Assembly (NCBI GenBank): GCA_964598765.1
Contig: CAZRCZ010000001.1
Location: 310,001-374,000 of the forward strand
Length of the DNA: 64,000 nucleotides
Direction of reading: 5' to 3'
Source: CAZRCZ01 sp964598765
Lineage (GTDB): Bacteria; Sumerlaeota; Sumerlaeia; MVZB01; JAJFLK01
Notes under the pieces: model-generated
Seen by the model: only the letters and a program-made list of their open reading frames with translations
What the model was told of the DNA's origin: nothing
Databases searched by the model: none
Position numbers and translations under genes: made by a program
Shown here: piece by piece, positions 41,585 through 50,432 of the stretch
Layout: each line of letters opens with the position of its first letter
Position numbering within the stretch: the stretch's first letter is position 1

Positions 41585-43549
41585 TTACGGCTTGGACGAA
41601 GTCGGTTTCTTCTCGGACGCTTCCGCAAGCCGATTAACAACCATCGAGACGGTAAGCAATCCATCCGGTAGCACGATTGGCTCGCCCGGGCGTCCAGCGG
41701 GAAAAACCACATAGAGCGGCACGCCGCTCCTGCCGAACTGATGCAGGACTCGGGTGATTTCCGGCGAGCGGTTTGTGTAATCCGCCTTGAGCGTAATTAC
41801 ATTGTATTTCGCAAGAGCGTCTTGAATCGCCTGAGTGGCGAGAACGGCTTTTTCATTCACCTTGCATGTCAAGCACCAATCGGCGGTGAAATCCACGAAG
41901 ACGGTTTTATTTTCCGCCGCCAGCTTTTCGACCAAATCCACGCTGAACGATTGCCATTGGATTTTGCCATCGGCGATTGAAACTGTTTGGCGCGCGTCAA
42001 TTCCGGGTTTTTCCTTTACTCTCAGAAATCTTTCGGGAAAATAAAGATAGGACACAAGAATCAACGCCGATGCTGAAGCGGCGAAGGTGAGCCGCTTCTT
42101 ATTTGTTGCTCGCAGATCAAATCCGAGACCGAGCAACCAGCAAGCCAATCCTACCACCGTCAAAAAAGCCAGCGTTTGAATGATACCCTCCGAACCGATT
42201 TGTCCTCCCACGACCGACAACAACCACACCACAGTCGCCATCAAAAGAAATCCCATTATCTGTTTGAAGACGTCCATCCACGCGCCCGGTTTGGGCATGA
42301 ATTTGAGCCAGCCCGGTTTGGCGGTCAGCAAAACGTAAGGCGAGGCTAGCCCGCCGGCAATGGCGAGAAAAAAAAGATAAATGACGAGCGGCGGTTGCGC
42401 GAAGGCAAATCCCAAGGCGGGAGCCAGTAGGGGAGCCGTGCAGGGCGTCGCTAAAGCCGTGGCTAGTACGCCGTTGAAAAACGCCCCAGCCGCCCCCTCA
42501 CGTCTTTGCAATCCTTCCACCCCTTCGATGGCCGTCCCGGGCAGTTCGACGGTGAAGACTCCGAAGAGGCTCAACCCGAACGCGAAGACAATCGCGCACA
42601 TGAGAATCACGAAGCGCGGTTCTTGGAATTGAAATCCCCACCCGATTTGCGTTCCCGCGCCTTGAACCGCAACGACCACCGACGCCAAGGCGGCGAAGGA
42701 TGCGAAAACTCCCAAGGCAAAAACAAGACCGAGCCGGAAAACACGCTTCGGTTCTTCGCCCGATTGTCGGACAAAACTCAAAATTTTGATCGAAAGGACG
42801 GGCAAAACGCAGGGCATGATGTTCAGCAACAGCCCGCCCAAAAACGCGAAGACCAAGAAACCGATCGTTGATTTCTCCGCTTTCGATTCCTTTTTCTCCT
42901 TCAAAAAAGAAAATACCTGTCCCTGCTCCGTCGCCTTGATCCCTTGCTCTTTTGGCGGAGTCGCCGTCGTCGCGACAGGGGTGGAGATCGGAGTCTCGCG
43001 TGGAACAGTCTCCGCGTAGTGATCGAACAAAGAGGAGAAAGCCGAAGCGGCCGCTTTGCCGGCGGAAAGCGAAAGTTCAATTTCCATTTCTCCCGGAATA
43101 CATTGGCCGTCCAGCTTGCAGACGAGCCAGTTCGTCTTGGCGGAAAGCTTATATTTCTTGTCGGACTCCAAATTCGTCGTCGGCGTCACGGAGGCGAAAA
43201 TCAAAACCTCACTCTCGTAGCCGATATTGACGATCCCGGCGGTTTCGATTCTTTTCGGCTCCGGCCATTGCAAGGGTCCGGCGGTGAATCCCTCGGGGAG
43301 TTCCCAATGGATTTCGGTCGGCAGGCCGATTTCTCCCGGCGTGTGCCAATAGATGTGCCACTGTGGGTCTATCTTGAACAACGCGCCGAGCCGGAACGGT
43401 TTCCCCGGCTCGATGGCGTCGGTATCGGCGATCAGCGAAACTTGAACGTGTTCTTCCTTTGCCGAAACCGCCGACGCAAAGCAAAAAGCGGCCATAAAAA
43501 TTAGCAACGACGTTCGGCCGGTCTGTGAGCCTTGTTGCATCGAGTTCAT
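41585..43549 (-). CDS. dsbD: Thiol:disulfide interchange protein DsbD/ScsB type
   Basis: 654 residues from ATG 43549, which forms an ATGA overlap with the upstream DUF1287 gene. Signal peptide, then an N-terminal periplasmic domain (about 30-190; CKLDGQCIPGEMEIEL), a central eight-helix CcdA-like domain with both redox cysteines (IMPCVLPVLSIK and TPCTAPLLAPALG), and a C-terminal thioredoxin domain with DWCLTCKVNE and the cis-Pro region GVPLYVVF. It carries electrons from cytoplasmic thioredoxin to periplasmic partners, useful for the haem-c and other exported redox proteins in this region. Confidence 0.94.
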   Translation of the reverse strand: MNSMQQGSQTGRTSLLIFMAAFCFASAVSAKEEHVQVSLIADTDAIEPGKPFRLGALFKIDPQWHIYWHTPGEIGLPTEIHWELPEGFTAGPLQWPEPKRIETAGIVNIGYESEVLIFASVTPTTNLESDKKYKLSAKTNWLVCKLDGQCIPGEMEIELSLSAGKAAASAFSSLFDHYAETVPRETPISTPVATTATPPKEQGIKATEQGQVFSFLKEKKESKAEKSTIGFLVFAFLGGLLLNIMPCVLPVLSIKILSFVRQSGEEPKRVFRLGLVFALGVFASFAALASVVVAVQGAGTQIGWGFQFQEPRFVILMCAIVFAFGLSLFGVFTVELPGTAIEGVEGLQRREGAAGAFFNGVLATALATPCTAPLLAPALGFAFAQPPLVIYLFFLAIAGGLASPYVLLTAKPGWLKFMPKPGAWMDVFKQIMGFLLMATVVWLLSVVGGQIGSEGIIQTLAFLTVVGLACWLLGLGFDLRATNKKRLTFAASASALILVSYLYFPERFLRVKEKPGIDARQTVSIADGKIQWQSFSVDLVEKLAAENKTVFVDFTADWCLTCKVNEKAVLATQAIQDALAKYNVITLKADYTNRSPEITRVLHQFGRSGVPLYVVFPAGRPGEPIVLPDGLLTVSMVVNRLAEASEKKPTSSKP

Positions 43550-44256
43550 TTTGCCAGCCGCTTTTCTCTCGCGTTCTTGGTGTCCGCCGGGCAATACCGA
43601 AAATGGCGTTGAATCGGCGCCCATTCGTCGAGGCGATGGGATTCGCTTGTGCGCGGCGGATAGGAATCAATAACGAACGGCACTCCGTCGCGGTCGTGTT
43701 TATCCGAAACAATTGCGACGTGCCAAGGATGGCTGGCTTTGGGTTGGATGTAAAAAACAACGTCTCCCGCTTTCCACTCTCCCAACGACGAAGAGTCCAT
43801 GGCAGTTGCGAGAGATTTGGCGTGGCGATTGAACCAAACGACAAGGTTTTGGCATCGGCGATGATCTATATTGGGATCGGGTTGTTTGTAATCCCAGATT
43901 TGGATTGGATAGGCTTCGGGATGTTCCCGCCGGTCTTCATGCAACAGTTTTTGAAGGTCAACGCCCGCATTACGAAATGCGCGAATGATCAAGTCGGTGC
44001 AAACTCCGGTGTCTCCGGGCACGTCGCCGCCGGGATATTTTATCGTTTGATATTCCATGATGTAAGGCGTGGCTTTGGCCGCCTCCCGTCTTGCTCCTTC
44101 AAGAATCAAGCCGGCAAATTGAGATTCATTGATTGACGAAGACGAAACAGGATCCGTCCACGCGCGCAAGGGAATAAATTGAGCGAGCGAGCCATACGCC
44201 AAGAATAAACAACCAAGAGGAAGCCGTATGGGAAAACCAGAAACTTTTAGCCGCAT
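43546..44256 (-). CDS. DUF1287 (YijF-like) exported protein
   Basis: 236 residues from ATG 44256; upstream in-frame sequence is unrelated. A signal peptide (PLGCLFLAYGSLAQ) is followed by the family hallmarks YPGGDVPGDTGVCTDLIIRAFRN, DLQKLLHEDRREHP, DPNIDHRRCQNLVVWF and GDVVFYI. The Cys-His arrangement resembles NlpC/P60-like papain folds, so a cell-wall or peptide amidase is conceivable but unproven. Coupled to dsbD. Confidence 0.88.
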   Translation of the reverse strand: MRLKVSGFPIRLPLGCLFLAYGSLAQFIPLRAWTDPVSSSSINESQFAGLILEGARREAAKATPYIMEYQTIKYPGGDVPGDTGVCTDLIIRAFRNAGVDLQKLLHEDRREHPEAYPIQIWDYKQPDPNIDHRRCQNLVVWFNRHAKSLATAMDSSSLGEWKAGDVVFYIQPKASHPWHVAIVSDKHDRDGVPFVIDSYPPRTSESHRLDEWAPIQRHFRYCPADTKNAREKRLAK

Positions 44257-44371
44257 GGGTTCGATTCCAAGACGTTGAATTCTCAAGGCTAATCCTGCTA
44301 AAAAATAAAGACATTGGCCGCCATATGCAAGTTTGGGGTTAAATCGGATCATTGTCTTGGAATCGGAAGTC

Positions 44372-45268
44372 ATGAAATTGCAGGAGGGCGAGGAAACAAA
44401 AGTGCGCGAACTGTTCAAGCGTGTCGGTCTCACGCTCGACATGATCAAATTTCCTCACACGATTTTCGCCCTCCCGTTCGCCCTTCTCTCCATGATCGTC
44501 GCCGCCGGAGGATGGCCGATCGGGCGCGAATTTTTCTGGATCGTCGCGGCGTGCGTCTTCGCCCGGTCGGCGGCGATGGCGTTCAACCGCCTCCATGACG
44601 AGCCTTTCGACCGGCAAAACCCCCGAACAAAAAATTGGGCGTTGCCGTCCGGCAAACTCTCCCATCGTTTCGTTCTCGTCTTTCTTTTCATCTGCGTCGG
44701 CGGATTCGTCCTCTCCGCCGCGATGCTGAACACGCTGGCGTTATTGCTGTCCCCCGTCGCGCTCGCCATTCTTCTCGGATATTCCGTCACCAAGCGATTC
44801 ACGGCGGCCAGCCATTTTTTTCTGGGGCTTGCGCTGGCCATCGCGCCGGTCGGAGCGTGGATTGCGATCCGGGGATCGTTCGCCTTGGCTCCGGTGGTTC
44901 TGGCGTTGGGGGTTCTTCTGTGGACCTCCGGCTTCGACATCATCTATTCCTGTCAGGACGCCGAAATAGACCGCAAACTTGGCCTCTTTTCGCTTCCGTC
45001 TAGGTGGGGGTTAAGACGCGCATTGGCGATTTCGGCGATGTGTCACGTTCTCGCGCTTGGGTCGTTTCTCGCCTTTTGGTGGTTGGTTCCTCTCGGTGGA
45101 TGGTTTCTTTTCGCGCTCGCGGCTTGCGGGTGGTTGCTGGCGTATGAGCAGGAAATCATCTCGCCGGATGACCTCTCGCGGGTGGGTCAGGCGTTCTTCA
45201 CGCTCAACGGCGTGGTCAGCATCGTGATCTTCCTCGGCGGTTTGCTGGACATCTTGCTTGCCGGGTAA
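44372..45268 (+). CDS. ubiA: UbiA-family prenyltransferase
   Basis: 298 residues from ATG 44372. Eight or nine hydrophobic helices. Two aspartate-rich motifs bind Mg-polyprenyl diphosphate: NRLHDEPFDRQNPRTK (about residue 70) and DIIYSCQDAEIDRKLGLFSLP (about 190). The second motif wording matches quinone prenyltransferases, including the MqnP branch of the futalosine menaquinone pathway, so a ubiquinone or menaquinone precursor is the likely substrate. The other quinone genes are not in this window. Confidence 0.88.
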   Translation: MKLQEGEETKVRELFKRVGLTLDMIKFPHTIFALPFALLSMIVAAGGWPIGREFFWIVAACVFARSAAMAFNRLHDEPFDRQNPRTKNWALPSGKLSHRFVLVFLFICVGGFVLSAAMLNTLALLLSPVALAILLGYSVTKRFTAASHFFLGLALAIAPVGAWIAIRGSFALAPVVLALGVLLWTSGFDIIYSCQDAEIDRKLGLFSLPSRWGLRRALAISAMCHVLALGSFLAFWWLVPLGGWFLFALAACGWLLAYEQEIISPDDLSRVGQAFFTLNGVVSIVIFLGGLLDILLAG

Positions 45269-45368
45269 TTTTACTGGGTAATATTGTTGGATAAGATCGG
45301 TTTGGTCCAAGAGGAAACGCTCGCGTCTCGGTTGGCTCTACCATGCCTGAATTCAAGAAGACGCCCTC

Positions 45369-46811
45369 TCAACTACGCCCGAATCCTTTTCGGAGTTTCA
45401 TCGCGGCGCGGACCAGAGACGATCCTTTAAGTGTTTTCATTTCCTTTTCCAGCCGCGCGAGTCCGGCGACCAGTTCCTGATTTTCGGCCATCAGCGAGGA
45501 TTCTTCATTGCCGCGGCGCCAAAGCTCGGAGGGCGTCGCGCCTCCGACTCGCCGCCATTCGCGCAGATCTCCAGCGGATTGCGGATTGGAAGCCCAGCGC
45601 ATGAGGGGACTGAGACATTTTTCCGGCGAGTATTCCTCCCGAAGATATTTTTGCGCGCCGAGCGTTTGCGCTCGGAACTTTTCGGGGCGTTCCGCGATTT
45701 GAACGATGGCGGATGCGACTGCCTCGGCGTCTGCTTGTTCAACGCCGACAACGTAATCTATCTCGGCCAAATCCAGCGTCAGCTCGCAACCGATGGTCGA
45801 GACCACGGGCAATCGCCCCATGATCCAATCCATGATGCGATTTCGCGTGCCGAGCCAACCTTCCGCCGAGGGGAGGTCCACGTTCAGTCCGAGATCACAC
45901 TCCTGAATGATTCGGGGAACGCGACCCAGCGGAATCCAACCGAGCAGATGATAGCGATCTTTATTCGGCGATGAGGCGACGAGGGACTGAAACCGCGCGA
46001 ACGATTTTTCGTTGTGGCCGGGGATCGCGCCGCCGGTGCAGGCGAACCGCAATTTGGGAAGGCGCCGCATTGCTATTTCCAGCGCGGCGAACAACGTCTC
46101 CACGTCGAGCCAAGTGTTGAAGCCTCCGGATTGAAAGACGAGGAAGGAATCGGCGGGCGCCGCAACGCCCCTCAAAAAAGGACCCGGCTCCGACGCGGGA
46201 GGAATCGGCTCAAGCCAAGGCGGAACGAGATTGGCGAGTCGTTCGGCGGCGGTGTGCCGATTGAGCCGCCCCAGCGTCGCCATTTCCCCCAAGAGCGCCC
46301 CTACCTGAAACGTCGAACATCCCGAAACTCGGTCGGCCCGGCGGAGCGCCGGAGCGAGGGTTTTCCATTGATCCGCTAATCCGTCGTCGCTCTCGTGCAG
46401 ACGGGCGAGCATTTGCCGCTCGGCCATCGGATCGCCGAAGTAATCGCACCAGAGAGGGATATCGGTTTCCATTTGCGCGAGTTCGCGGTTGACCAGATCG
46501 GTCGAGCCGATGGCGGCAACCGCGCCGAATTCACGGGCTTCATTGGCAAAAACTTCGGCGAGCTTGCGCCGTTGGAGATCAAGGACGCGAGGTTTAGGGA
46601 AATCGCAACCCGGAGACAAATCGAACACAAAAACTTTTTCGAGCGGCGCTCCCCAAAATTGAACCGTGGCCAAACGAAGGCGATGTCCCCGCGCCAGCAA
46701 CTGCCGGGCGATTCCCCAAATCCGCAATCCGGGCGCGAAGAGCCGGTCCGGATTTTCCGGCGGCAGGGGACCGACTCCGGCGCAAAAGATGGGAGGACGC
46801 GGCTCTTTCAT
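45369..46811 (-). CDS. Glycosyltransferase-like protein (GT-B fold)
   Basis: 480 residues from ATG 46811 behind a G-run. The N-terminal part FAPGLRIWGIARQLLARGH and the later GGFNTWLDVETLFAALEIAM, LGWIPLGRVPRIIQECDLGLNVDLPS and GTRNRIMDWIMGRLPVVST fit the two Rossmann domains of GT4-like transferases. The acidic patch is replaced by LPSAEGWLGTRNR. A basic helical tail follows from about residue 430 with a coiled coil. Similar proteins occur in surface polysaccharide loci. Donor and acceptor unknown. Confidence 0.75.
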   Translation of the reverse strand: MKEPRPPIFCAGVGPLPPENPDRLFAPGLRIWGIARQLLARGHRLRLATVQFWGAPLEKVFVFDLSPGCDFPKPRVLDLQRRKLAEVFANEAREFGAVAAIGSTDLVNRELAQMETDIPLWCDYFGDPMAERQMLARLHESDDGLADQWKTLAPALRRADRVSGCSTFQVGALLGEMATLGRLNRHTAAERLANLVPPWLEPIPPASEPGPFLRGVAAPADSFLVFQSGGFNTWLDVETLFAALEIAMRRLPKLRFACTGGAIPGHNEKSFARFQSLVASSPNKDRYHLLGWIPLGRVPRIIQECDLGLNVDLPSAEGWLGTRNRIMDWIMGRLPVVSTIGCELTLDLAEIDYVVGVEQADAEAVASAIVQIAERPEKFRAQTLGAQKYLREEYSPEKCLSPLMRWASNPQSAGDLREWRRVGGATPSELWRRGNEESSLMAENQELVAGLARLEKEMKTLKGSSLVRAAMKLRKGFGRS

Positions 46812-46858
46812 CCCCCCAGCTTGGAACGATCCCGCGCAAGGCTCAAATCTTTTTTTTG

Positions 46859-46936
46859 TCACGGATTTTGCGGATTAAACAGATTATGTTTCGAAAAGTC
46901 CAAGGCAATATCTGTGTAATCCGCGAAATCCGCGAC
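46859..46936. repeat. Imperfect inverted repeat (CGGATT type)
   Basis: GTCACGGATTTTGCGGATTA (from 46859) and its reverse complement copy ending at 46936 pair at 23 of 26 positions over a 26-base loop. It sits between the glycosyltransferase start and the sigma-factor terminator. A short relative lies at 57642-57666. Confidence 0.6.
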
Positions 46937-46939
46937 TTG

Positions 46940-46984
46940 AAAGAAAAAGCGGGGAGACCGAAGCTTGGACTTCGATCTCCCCGC
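46940..46984 (-). terminator. Rho-independent terminator of the sigma-factor gene
   Basis: On the minus strand a 15-bp stem (GCGGGGAGATCGAAG against CTTCGGTCTCCCCGC, one mismatch) with a 6-base loop is followed directly by TTTTTCTTT. It lies 36 bases past the sigma-factor stop. Confidence 0.88.
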
Positions 46985-47020
46985 CGGTTGATGGCCGCGC
47001 GTCCTTTGCCGCGCAGACGC

Positions 47021-47848
47021 TCAGAGCAGTCCGACGACGGCCTCCCGAATCGAAGGCCGGCGGAGCTTGGCGAGGGCGCGTTGTTCGACGCGACGGATTC
47101 CCTCCTGACTCATGCCCAGCCGGGCGCTGACCTTGCGCAGACTGCGCCCCTTGCCGTTGTTCAACCCAAATCGCTCGCTAATGACGGCCGATTCGCGTTC
47201 GTTCAAGTTTTGAATGATGGATATAATTTTGGCCGACCGCTCGTGCTCCAGACTTTCGTTTTGGGTCGGGCGGTTCCGATTGTCGGGGATAAACTCCAGC
47301 AGAGGCGTGCCCTCCTCGTCTATCGGCGCGTCGAGCGAAAGGACCGTGTCGCCCAAACGAGCCAATTCGCGCGCCTGTGGCTGGGTGATTTTCAACCGCT
47401 CGGCCAATTCCCGTTCGGTCGGCGGGCGCCCCTTGATTGCCCATGACTCCTGAATGAATTCACTCATGAATCCGAGTTGCCGCGCCTTGCGGATGGGGAT
47501 GCGGATCAGCGAACCGCGTTGGCGGATCGCCAATTGAATGGCTTGGCGAATCCAGTAGGCGGCGTAGGTGGAGAAACGATAGCCAAGTTTGTAATCGAAT
47601 TTTTCAATCGCTTCCAGCAGGCCGACGTTTCCCTCTTGGATCAGATCCTCCAAGGGAAGACCCTTGGAGCGAAAGCGCTGGCAAATTTGGACAACGAACT
47701 TAAGATTGCACTTGACTAGTTCTTCGCGCGCGTCGGCGATTCCATCGGCCATTCGCTTGAAAAGGGAGACCTCTTCCTCCCGCGTTAGGACCCGGTTTTG
47801 GCTGACCTCGCTCAAATAAAACTGAAGGCTGGTGACCGTTTCGGACAT
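47021..47848 (-). CDS. Sigma-70 family RNA polymerase sigma factor (group 2 type)
   Basis: 275 residues, start ATG 47848 with GAGG 10 bases upstream. Region 1.2 (LQFYLSEVSQNRVLTREEEVSLF), region 2 with the rpoD box GLPLEDLIQEGNVGLLEAIEKFDY and FSTYAAYWIRQAIQLAI, region 3 (PPTERELAERL), and region 4 (LNERESAVISERFGL, SQEGIRRVEQRALAKLR). The short N-terminus without region 1.1 points to an alternative RpoS/SigB-like or secondary SigA-like factor rather than the housekeeping one. It probably directs a stress or growth-phase regulon. Confidence 0.93.
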   Translation of the reverse strand: MSETVTSLQFYLSEVSQNRVLTREEEVSLFKRMADGIADAREELVKCNLKFVVQICQRFRSKGLPLEDLIQEGNVGLLEAIEKFDYKLGYRFSTYAAYWIRQAIQLAIRQRGSLIRIPIRKARQLGFMSEFIQESWAIKGRPPTERELAERLKITQPQARELARLGDTVLSLDAPIDEEGTPLLEFIPDNRNRPTQNESLEHERSAKIISIIQNLNERESAVISERFGLNNGKGRSLRKVSARLGMSQEGIRRVEQRALAKLRRPSIREAVVGLL

Positions 47849-47911
47849 TCTTGAAAAACCTCACTGAGTCTGTAAAGCAAGTTGGATACCATCGGCGGCC
47901 TTAGTTGGCAT

Positions 47912-48057
47912 TAGCTTTGTATGACGATATAAAGCTATAATTCACAACAATTTAAGACCAATTTCGGTCCGAAGATTTTGGTGATGGGGAAATAGTCTTC
48001 GCACATAATTTGTGCTTTTTTGAGTGCTACGCCGCCTGCTGTGCGAAAAATCGCACA
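47912..48057. promoter_or_regulatory. Three dyads between the divergent sigma and membrane-protein genes
   Basis: The 283-base spacer 47849-48131 is AT-rich and holds three dyads. TAGCTTTGTAT/ATATAAAGCTA at 47912-47937 has 10 of 11 pairs and a 4-base loop. GCACATAATTTGTGC spans 48001-48015. TGTGCGAAAAATCGCACA spans 48040-48057. The last two share TGTGC/GCACA half sites, with centres about 40 bases apart. They could be operators or mRNA hairpins. No gene lies in the spacer. Confidence 0.4.
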
Positions 48058-48131
48058 TTGCCGCCGATCCGTGAAATCTCTATAAGGACGGAAAGATTTG
48101 GTGTAGATTTCTGAAAGCGAAAGGCAGACCC

Positions 48132-48407
48132 ATGAACATTTCAAAGACCAGCCGTAACATCATCTTCGGGGCATTGGGGATGGTGGGATTTTGGGCTGGG
48201 TTAGTATGTATAGGTTTGTTCTTCGGTCCACGAATTTTGGACAGCCTGAGCCGGAACGATCCCTCCGCGGAACGACAACAGACGAGGGCGAATTTGGAGT
48301 TGAGCCGAAGATTGCTTCAATCGTCGAAGCCACCGGAAGATGAAATAGATCAGCTTCTGGACGCGAATGGAAATTTGGGGAACGAACATGGAACTGAGCG
48401 CAGATAA
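48132..48407 (+). CDS. Hypothetical small membrane protein
   Basis: 91 residues, AAAGG 8 bases before the ATG. One hydrophobic helix (IIFGALGMVGFWAGLVCIGLFFG) is followed by a charged, helical tail (QQTRANLELSRRLL). The 3' end overlaps the SDR gene start by 20 bases. Coding character is reasonable, but no family is recognised. Confidence 0.5.
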   Translation: MNISKTSRNIIFGALGMVGFWAGLVCIGLFFGPRILDSLSRNDPSAERQQTRANLELSRRLLQSSKPPEDEIDQLLDANGNLGNEHGTERR

Positions 48408-49107
48408 AGTTATCGCGATCACGGGGGCCTCGAGGGGAATCGGCCGGGCGACGGCGTTGGCGCTCGCGGAGGAAGGAACGCGGCTTGCGATCATGGCGCG
48501 CTCGACGGAAGCCTTGAGCGAGCTCGATGTTGAATTACGAAAGCGCGGAGCGGTGGATGTTTTTTATCATGCGACCGATTTGACCGAAGAGGGAAGTTGC
48601 GAAAAATGGATTCAGGCGATTTTGGACCGTTGGGGAAGAATTGACGCGCTCATCAACAACGCGGGAATCGGAATCATGAAACCGGTTGAGCAACTCGCCG
48701 ACGAAGACTGGGCGCGGGTAATCCGGACCAACCTGACCGCGCCGTTTCGCCTGATCCGCTCGGTGATCGGTCCGATGCGCAAACAGGGGGGAGGGCACAT
48801 CATCAACGTTTCCTCGATCGCCGGCGAAGTGGGATTCGCCGGAGGGGGAGCCTATTGCGCGAGCAAATTCGGATTGCAGGGACTGTCCGATTGTCTCATG
48901 CAGGAAGTCCGGCGCGACGGGATCAAGGTGACGATTCTCGGACCCGGATCGGTCAACACGAGGTTCGAGGGTAAAGGGGGCGAGGGAGCCTCATGGAAAA
49001 TTCAACCCGAAGAAATTGCCCGGACCATTGTTTATCTTCTGAAATCTCCGGATAATGTCATGGCGACGAAATTGCAAATCAGGCCGACATTGAAGGGGAA
49101 GAGTTGA
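48388..49107 (+). CDS. Short-chain dehydrogenase/reductase
   Basis: 239 residues from ATG 48388 (GGGGAA upstream). Classical SDR: TGASRGIGRATALALAE binds NAD(P), NNAG at about residue 88, Ser in INVSSIAGEVG and the YXXXK pair in AYCASKFGLQG (about residue 152). An Arg after the second strand (ARSTEAL) suggests NADP preference. The substrate is unknown; the PGSVNT motif is typical of 3-oxoacyl-ACP-reductase-like members. Confidence 0.9.
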   Translation: MELSADKVIAITGASRGIGRATALALAEEGTRLAIMARSTEALSELDVELRKRGAVDVFYHATDLTEEGSCEKWIQAILDRWGRIDALINNAGIGIMKPVEQLADEDWARVIRTNLTAPFRLIRSVIGPMRKQGGGHIINVSSIAGEVGFAGGGAYCASKFGLQGLSDCLMQEVRRDGIKVTILGPGSVNTRFEGKGGEGASWKIQPEEIARTIVYLLKSPDNVMATKLQIRPTLKGKS

Positions 49108-49165
49108 AAGGATTTTGGATGAGCGGGAAGAAGGCGGAGTGAAATGAGATTAAAATTAAGATTAG

Positions 49166-49217
49166 GAGCAAGAGCAAGAGCAAGAGCAAGAGTAAGAGTA
49201 AGAGTAAGAGCAAGAGA
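49166..49217. repeat. Tandem hexanucleotide array (AGAGCA/AGAGTA)
   Basis: About eight and a half copies of a hexamer alternating AGAGCA and AGAGTA run through the spacer between the SDR gene and fmt, ending 60 bases before the fmt ATG. A related array in inverted orientation is at 63421-63511. Such arrays change length by slippage. Confidence 0.8.
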
Positions 49218-49277
49218 AGCGGAATCGGAATCTTAAGTTTCCAACCTCAAAACTCGGATCTAAAATTAAAGTTTAAG

Positions 49278-50237
49278 ATGAAAATTTGTTTCATGGGAAC
49301 GCCCGACTTCGCGGTGCCGGCTTTGGATCGGTTGCTGGCAAGCCGCCACGAGGTTTGTCTCGTCGTCACGCAACCGAGCAAACCGAAAGGGAGGGGACGT
49401 AAGATCGCCGATCCGCCGATCAAGACTCTCGCCGGCGGGCGCGGGATTCCAGTCCTTCAACCCGTGAGTCTCAAGAAGGAACCGTTGGAGGACAAAATCA
49501 AGGAATCCGGCATTGACGCCATCGTCATCGTGGCCTACGGAAAAATTTTGCCCGAATCGCTCTTGAACGCGCCGCGATTGGGATGTCTCAACATTCACGC
49601 TTCGCTCCTTCCGAAATATCGAGGAGCCGCGCCGATCCAGCGCGCCTTGATGGACGGACAAATGGAGACCGGCGTGACGATCATGAAGGTCGTTCCGCAA
49701 TTGGACGCCGGACCCATCATCGCGCAAGAGCGGGTCGAAATTCACGACGACGACGACGCGCTTTCGCTCGCCAACGTGTTGAGCGTCGTCGGAGCCGATT
49801 TGCTTCTCCGCGTGTTGGACGACATCGAACGGGAAGGGGTCATTGAAGGGGAAGCGCAAGACGAAACCGAAGCGACTTATGCGGCGATGATTTCCAAAAG
49901 CGACGGGGAGATTCCGTGGAAAGCGACTTCGCATGAGATCATGTTTCGTCTTCGAGCGCTCTCGCCATGGCCGGGACTATTCACCACGCTCGACGGCAAA
50001 CGACTGCGCGTTCACCAAGCCGAGCCGATGTCCGAAGATGAAGCGGAGAAGATTGGAGCGGATGATGCCCTCGCGCCGGGATCAGTTTCGGGATTCTTGA
50101 AGGAATTCGGATTCGCCATCCGGACGGGAGACGGGCATTTGCTAATTCGCCAACTTCAACTCGAAGGAAAACAGGCAACCGAAGCCGATGCGTTTCTCCA
50201 TGGGCATCCCTTGAAGATCGGGACGAAATTGGGTTAG
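49278..50237 (+). CDS. fmt: Methionyl-tRNA formyltransferase
   Basis: 319 residues, usual length. FMGTPDFAVPALDRLLASRHEV opens the formyl-transferase domain; the 10-formyl-THF/catalytic segment is LNIHASLLPKYRGAAPIQRAL, containing the catalytic Asn-His, then the Asp in PQLDAGPIIAQ. The C-terminal OB-like domain has the usual INRLRALSPWPG analogue (MFRLRALSPWPGLFT). It formylates initiator Met-tRNA. Confidence 0.96.
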   Translation: MKICFMGTPDFAVPALDRLLASRHEVCLVVTQPSKPKGRGRKIADPPIKTLAGGRGIPVLQPVSLKKEPLEDKIKESGIDAIVIVAYGKILPESLLNAPRLGCLNIHASLLPKYRGAAPIQRALMDGQMETGVTIMKVVPQLDAGPIIAQERVEIHDDDDALSLANVLSVVGADLLLRVLDDIEREGVIEGEAQDETEATYAAMISKSDGEIPWKATSHEIMFRLRALSPWPGLFTTLDGKRLRVHQAEPMSEDEAEKIGADDALAPGSVSGFLKEFGFAIRTGDGHLLIRQLQLEGKQATEADAFLHGHPLKIGTKLG

Positions 50238-50311
50238 CGCGATTTCATCAAAAGAGGATGAGGCGTTCCTCCCCTGAATCAGGGCGCGTATTAATCCTTG
50301 CGGGTATTCCG

Positions 50312-50407
50312 CAACCCCTTCGGGGTTGAATGGGCATCGCGCCAACCCAAGGTAGCTTCGCATGGCTCGGCAACCTTGGGCTTCGATTCGGGACGCCGTT
50401 GGCGTCC
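50312..50407. repeat. Composite three-hairpin element, copy 1
   Basis: Three hairpins in order: CAACCCCTTCGGGGTTG (50312-50328), AACCCAAGGT pairing with ACCTTGGG (50344-50353 with 50373-50380), and GGACGCCGTTGGCGTCC (50391-50407). It lies between the convergent fmt and dnaB stops. The same three hairpins occur in reverse order and orientation at 53511-53611. Confidence 0.75.
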
Positions 50408-50432
50408 TCGGAGCATCTTCCAGTTTATGAAA

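Noticed and set aside
49166..49217. CRISPR array
   Set aside because: The repeat unit is 6 bp in tandem with no spacers; no cas genes are in the window.
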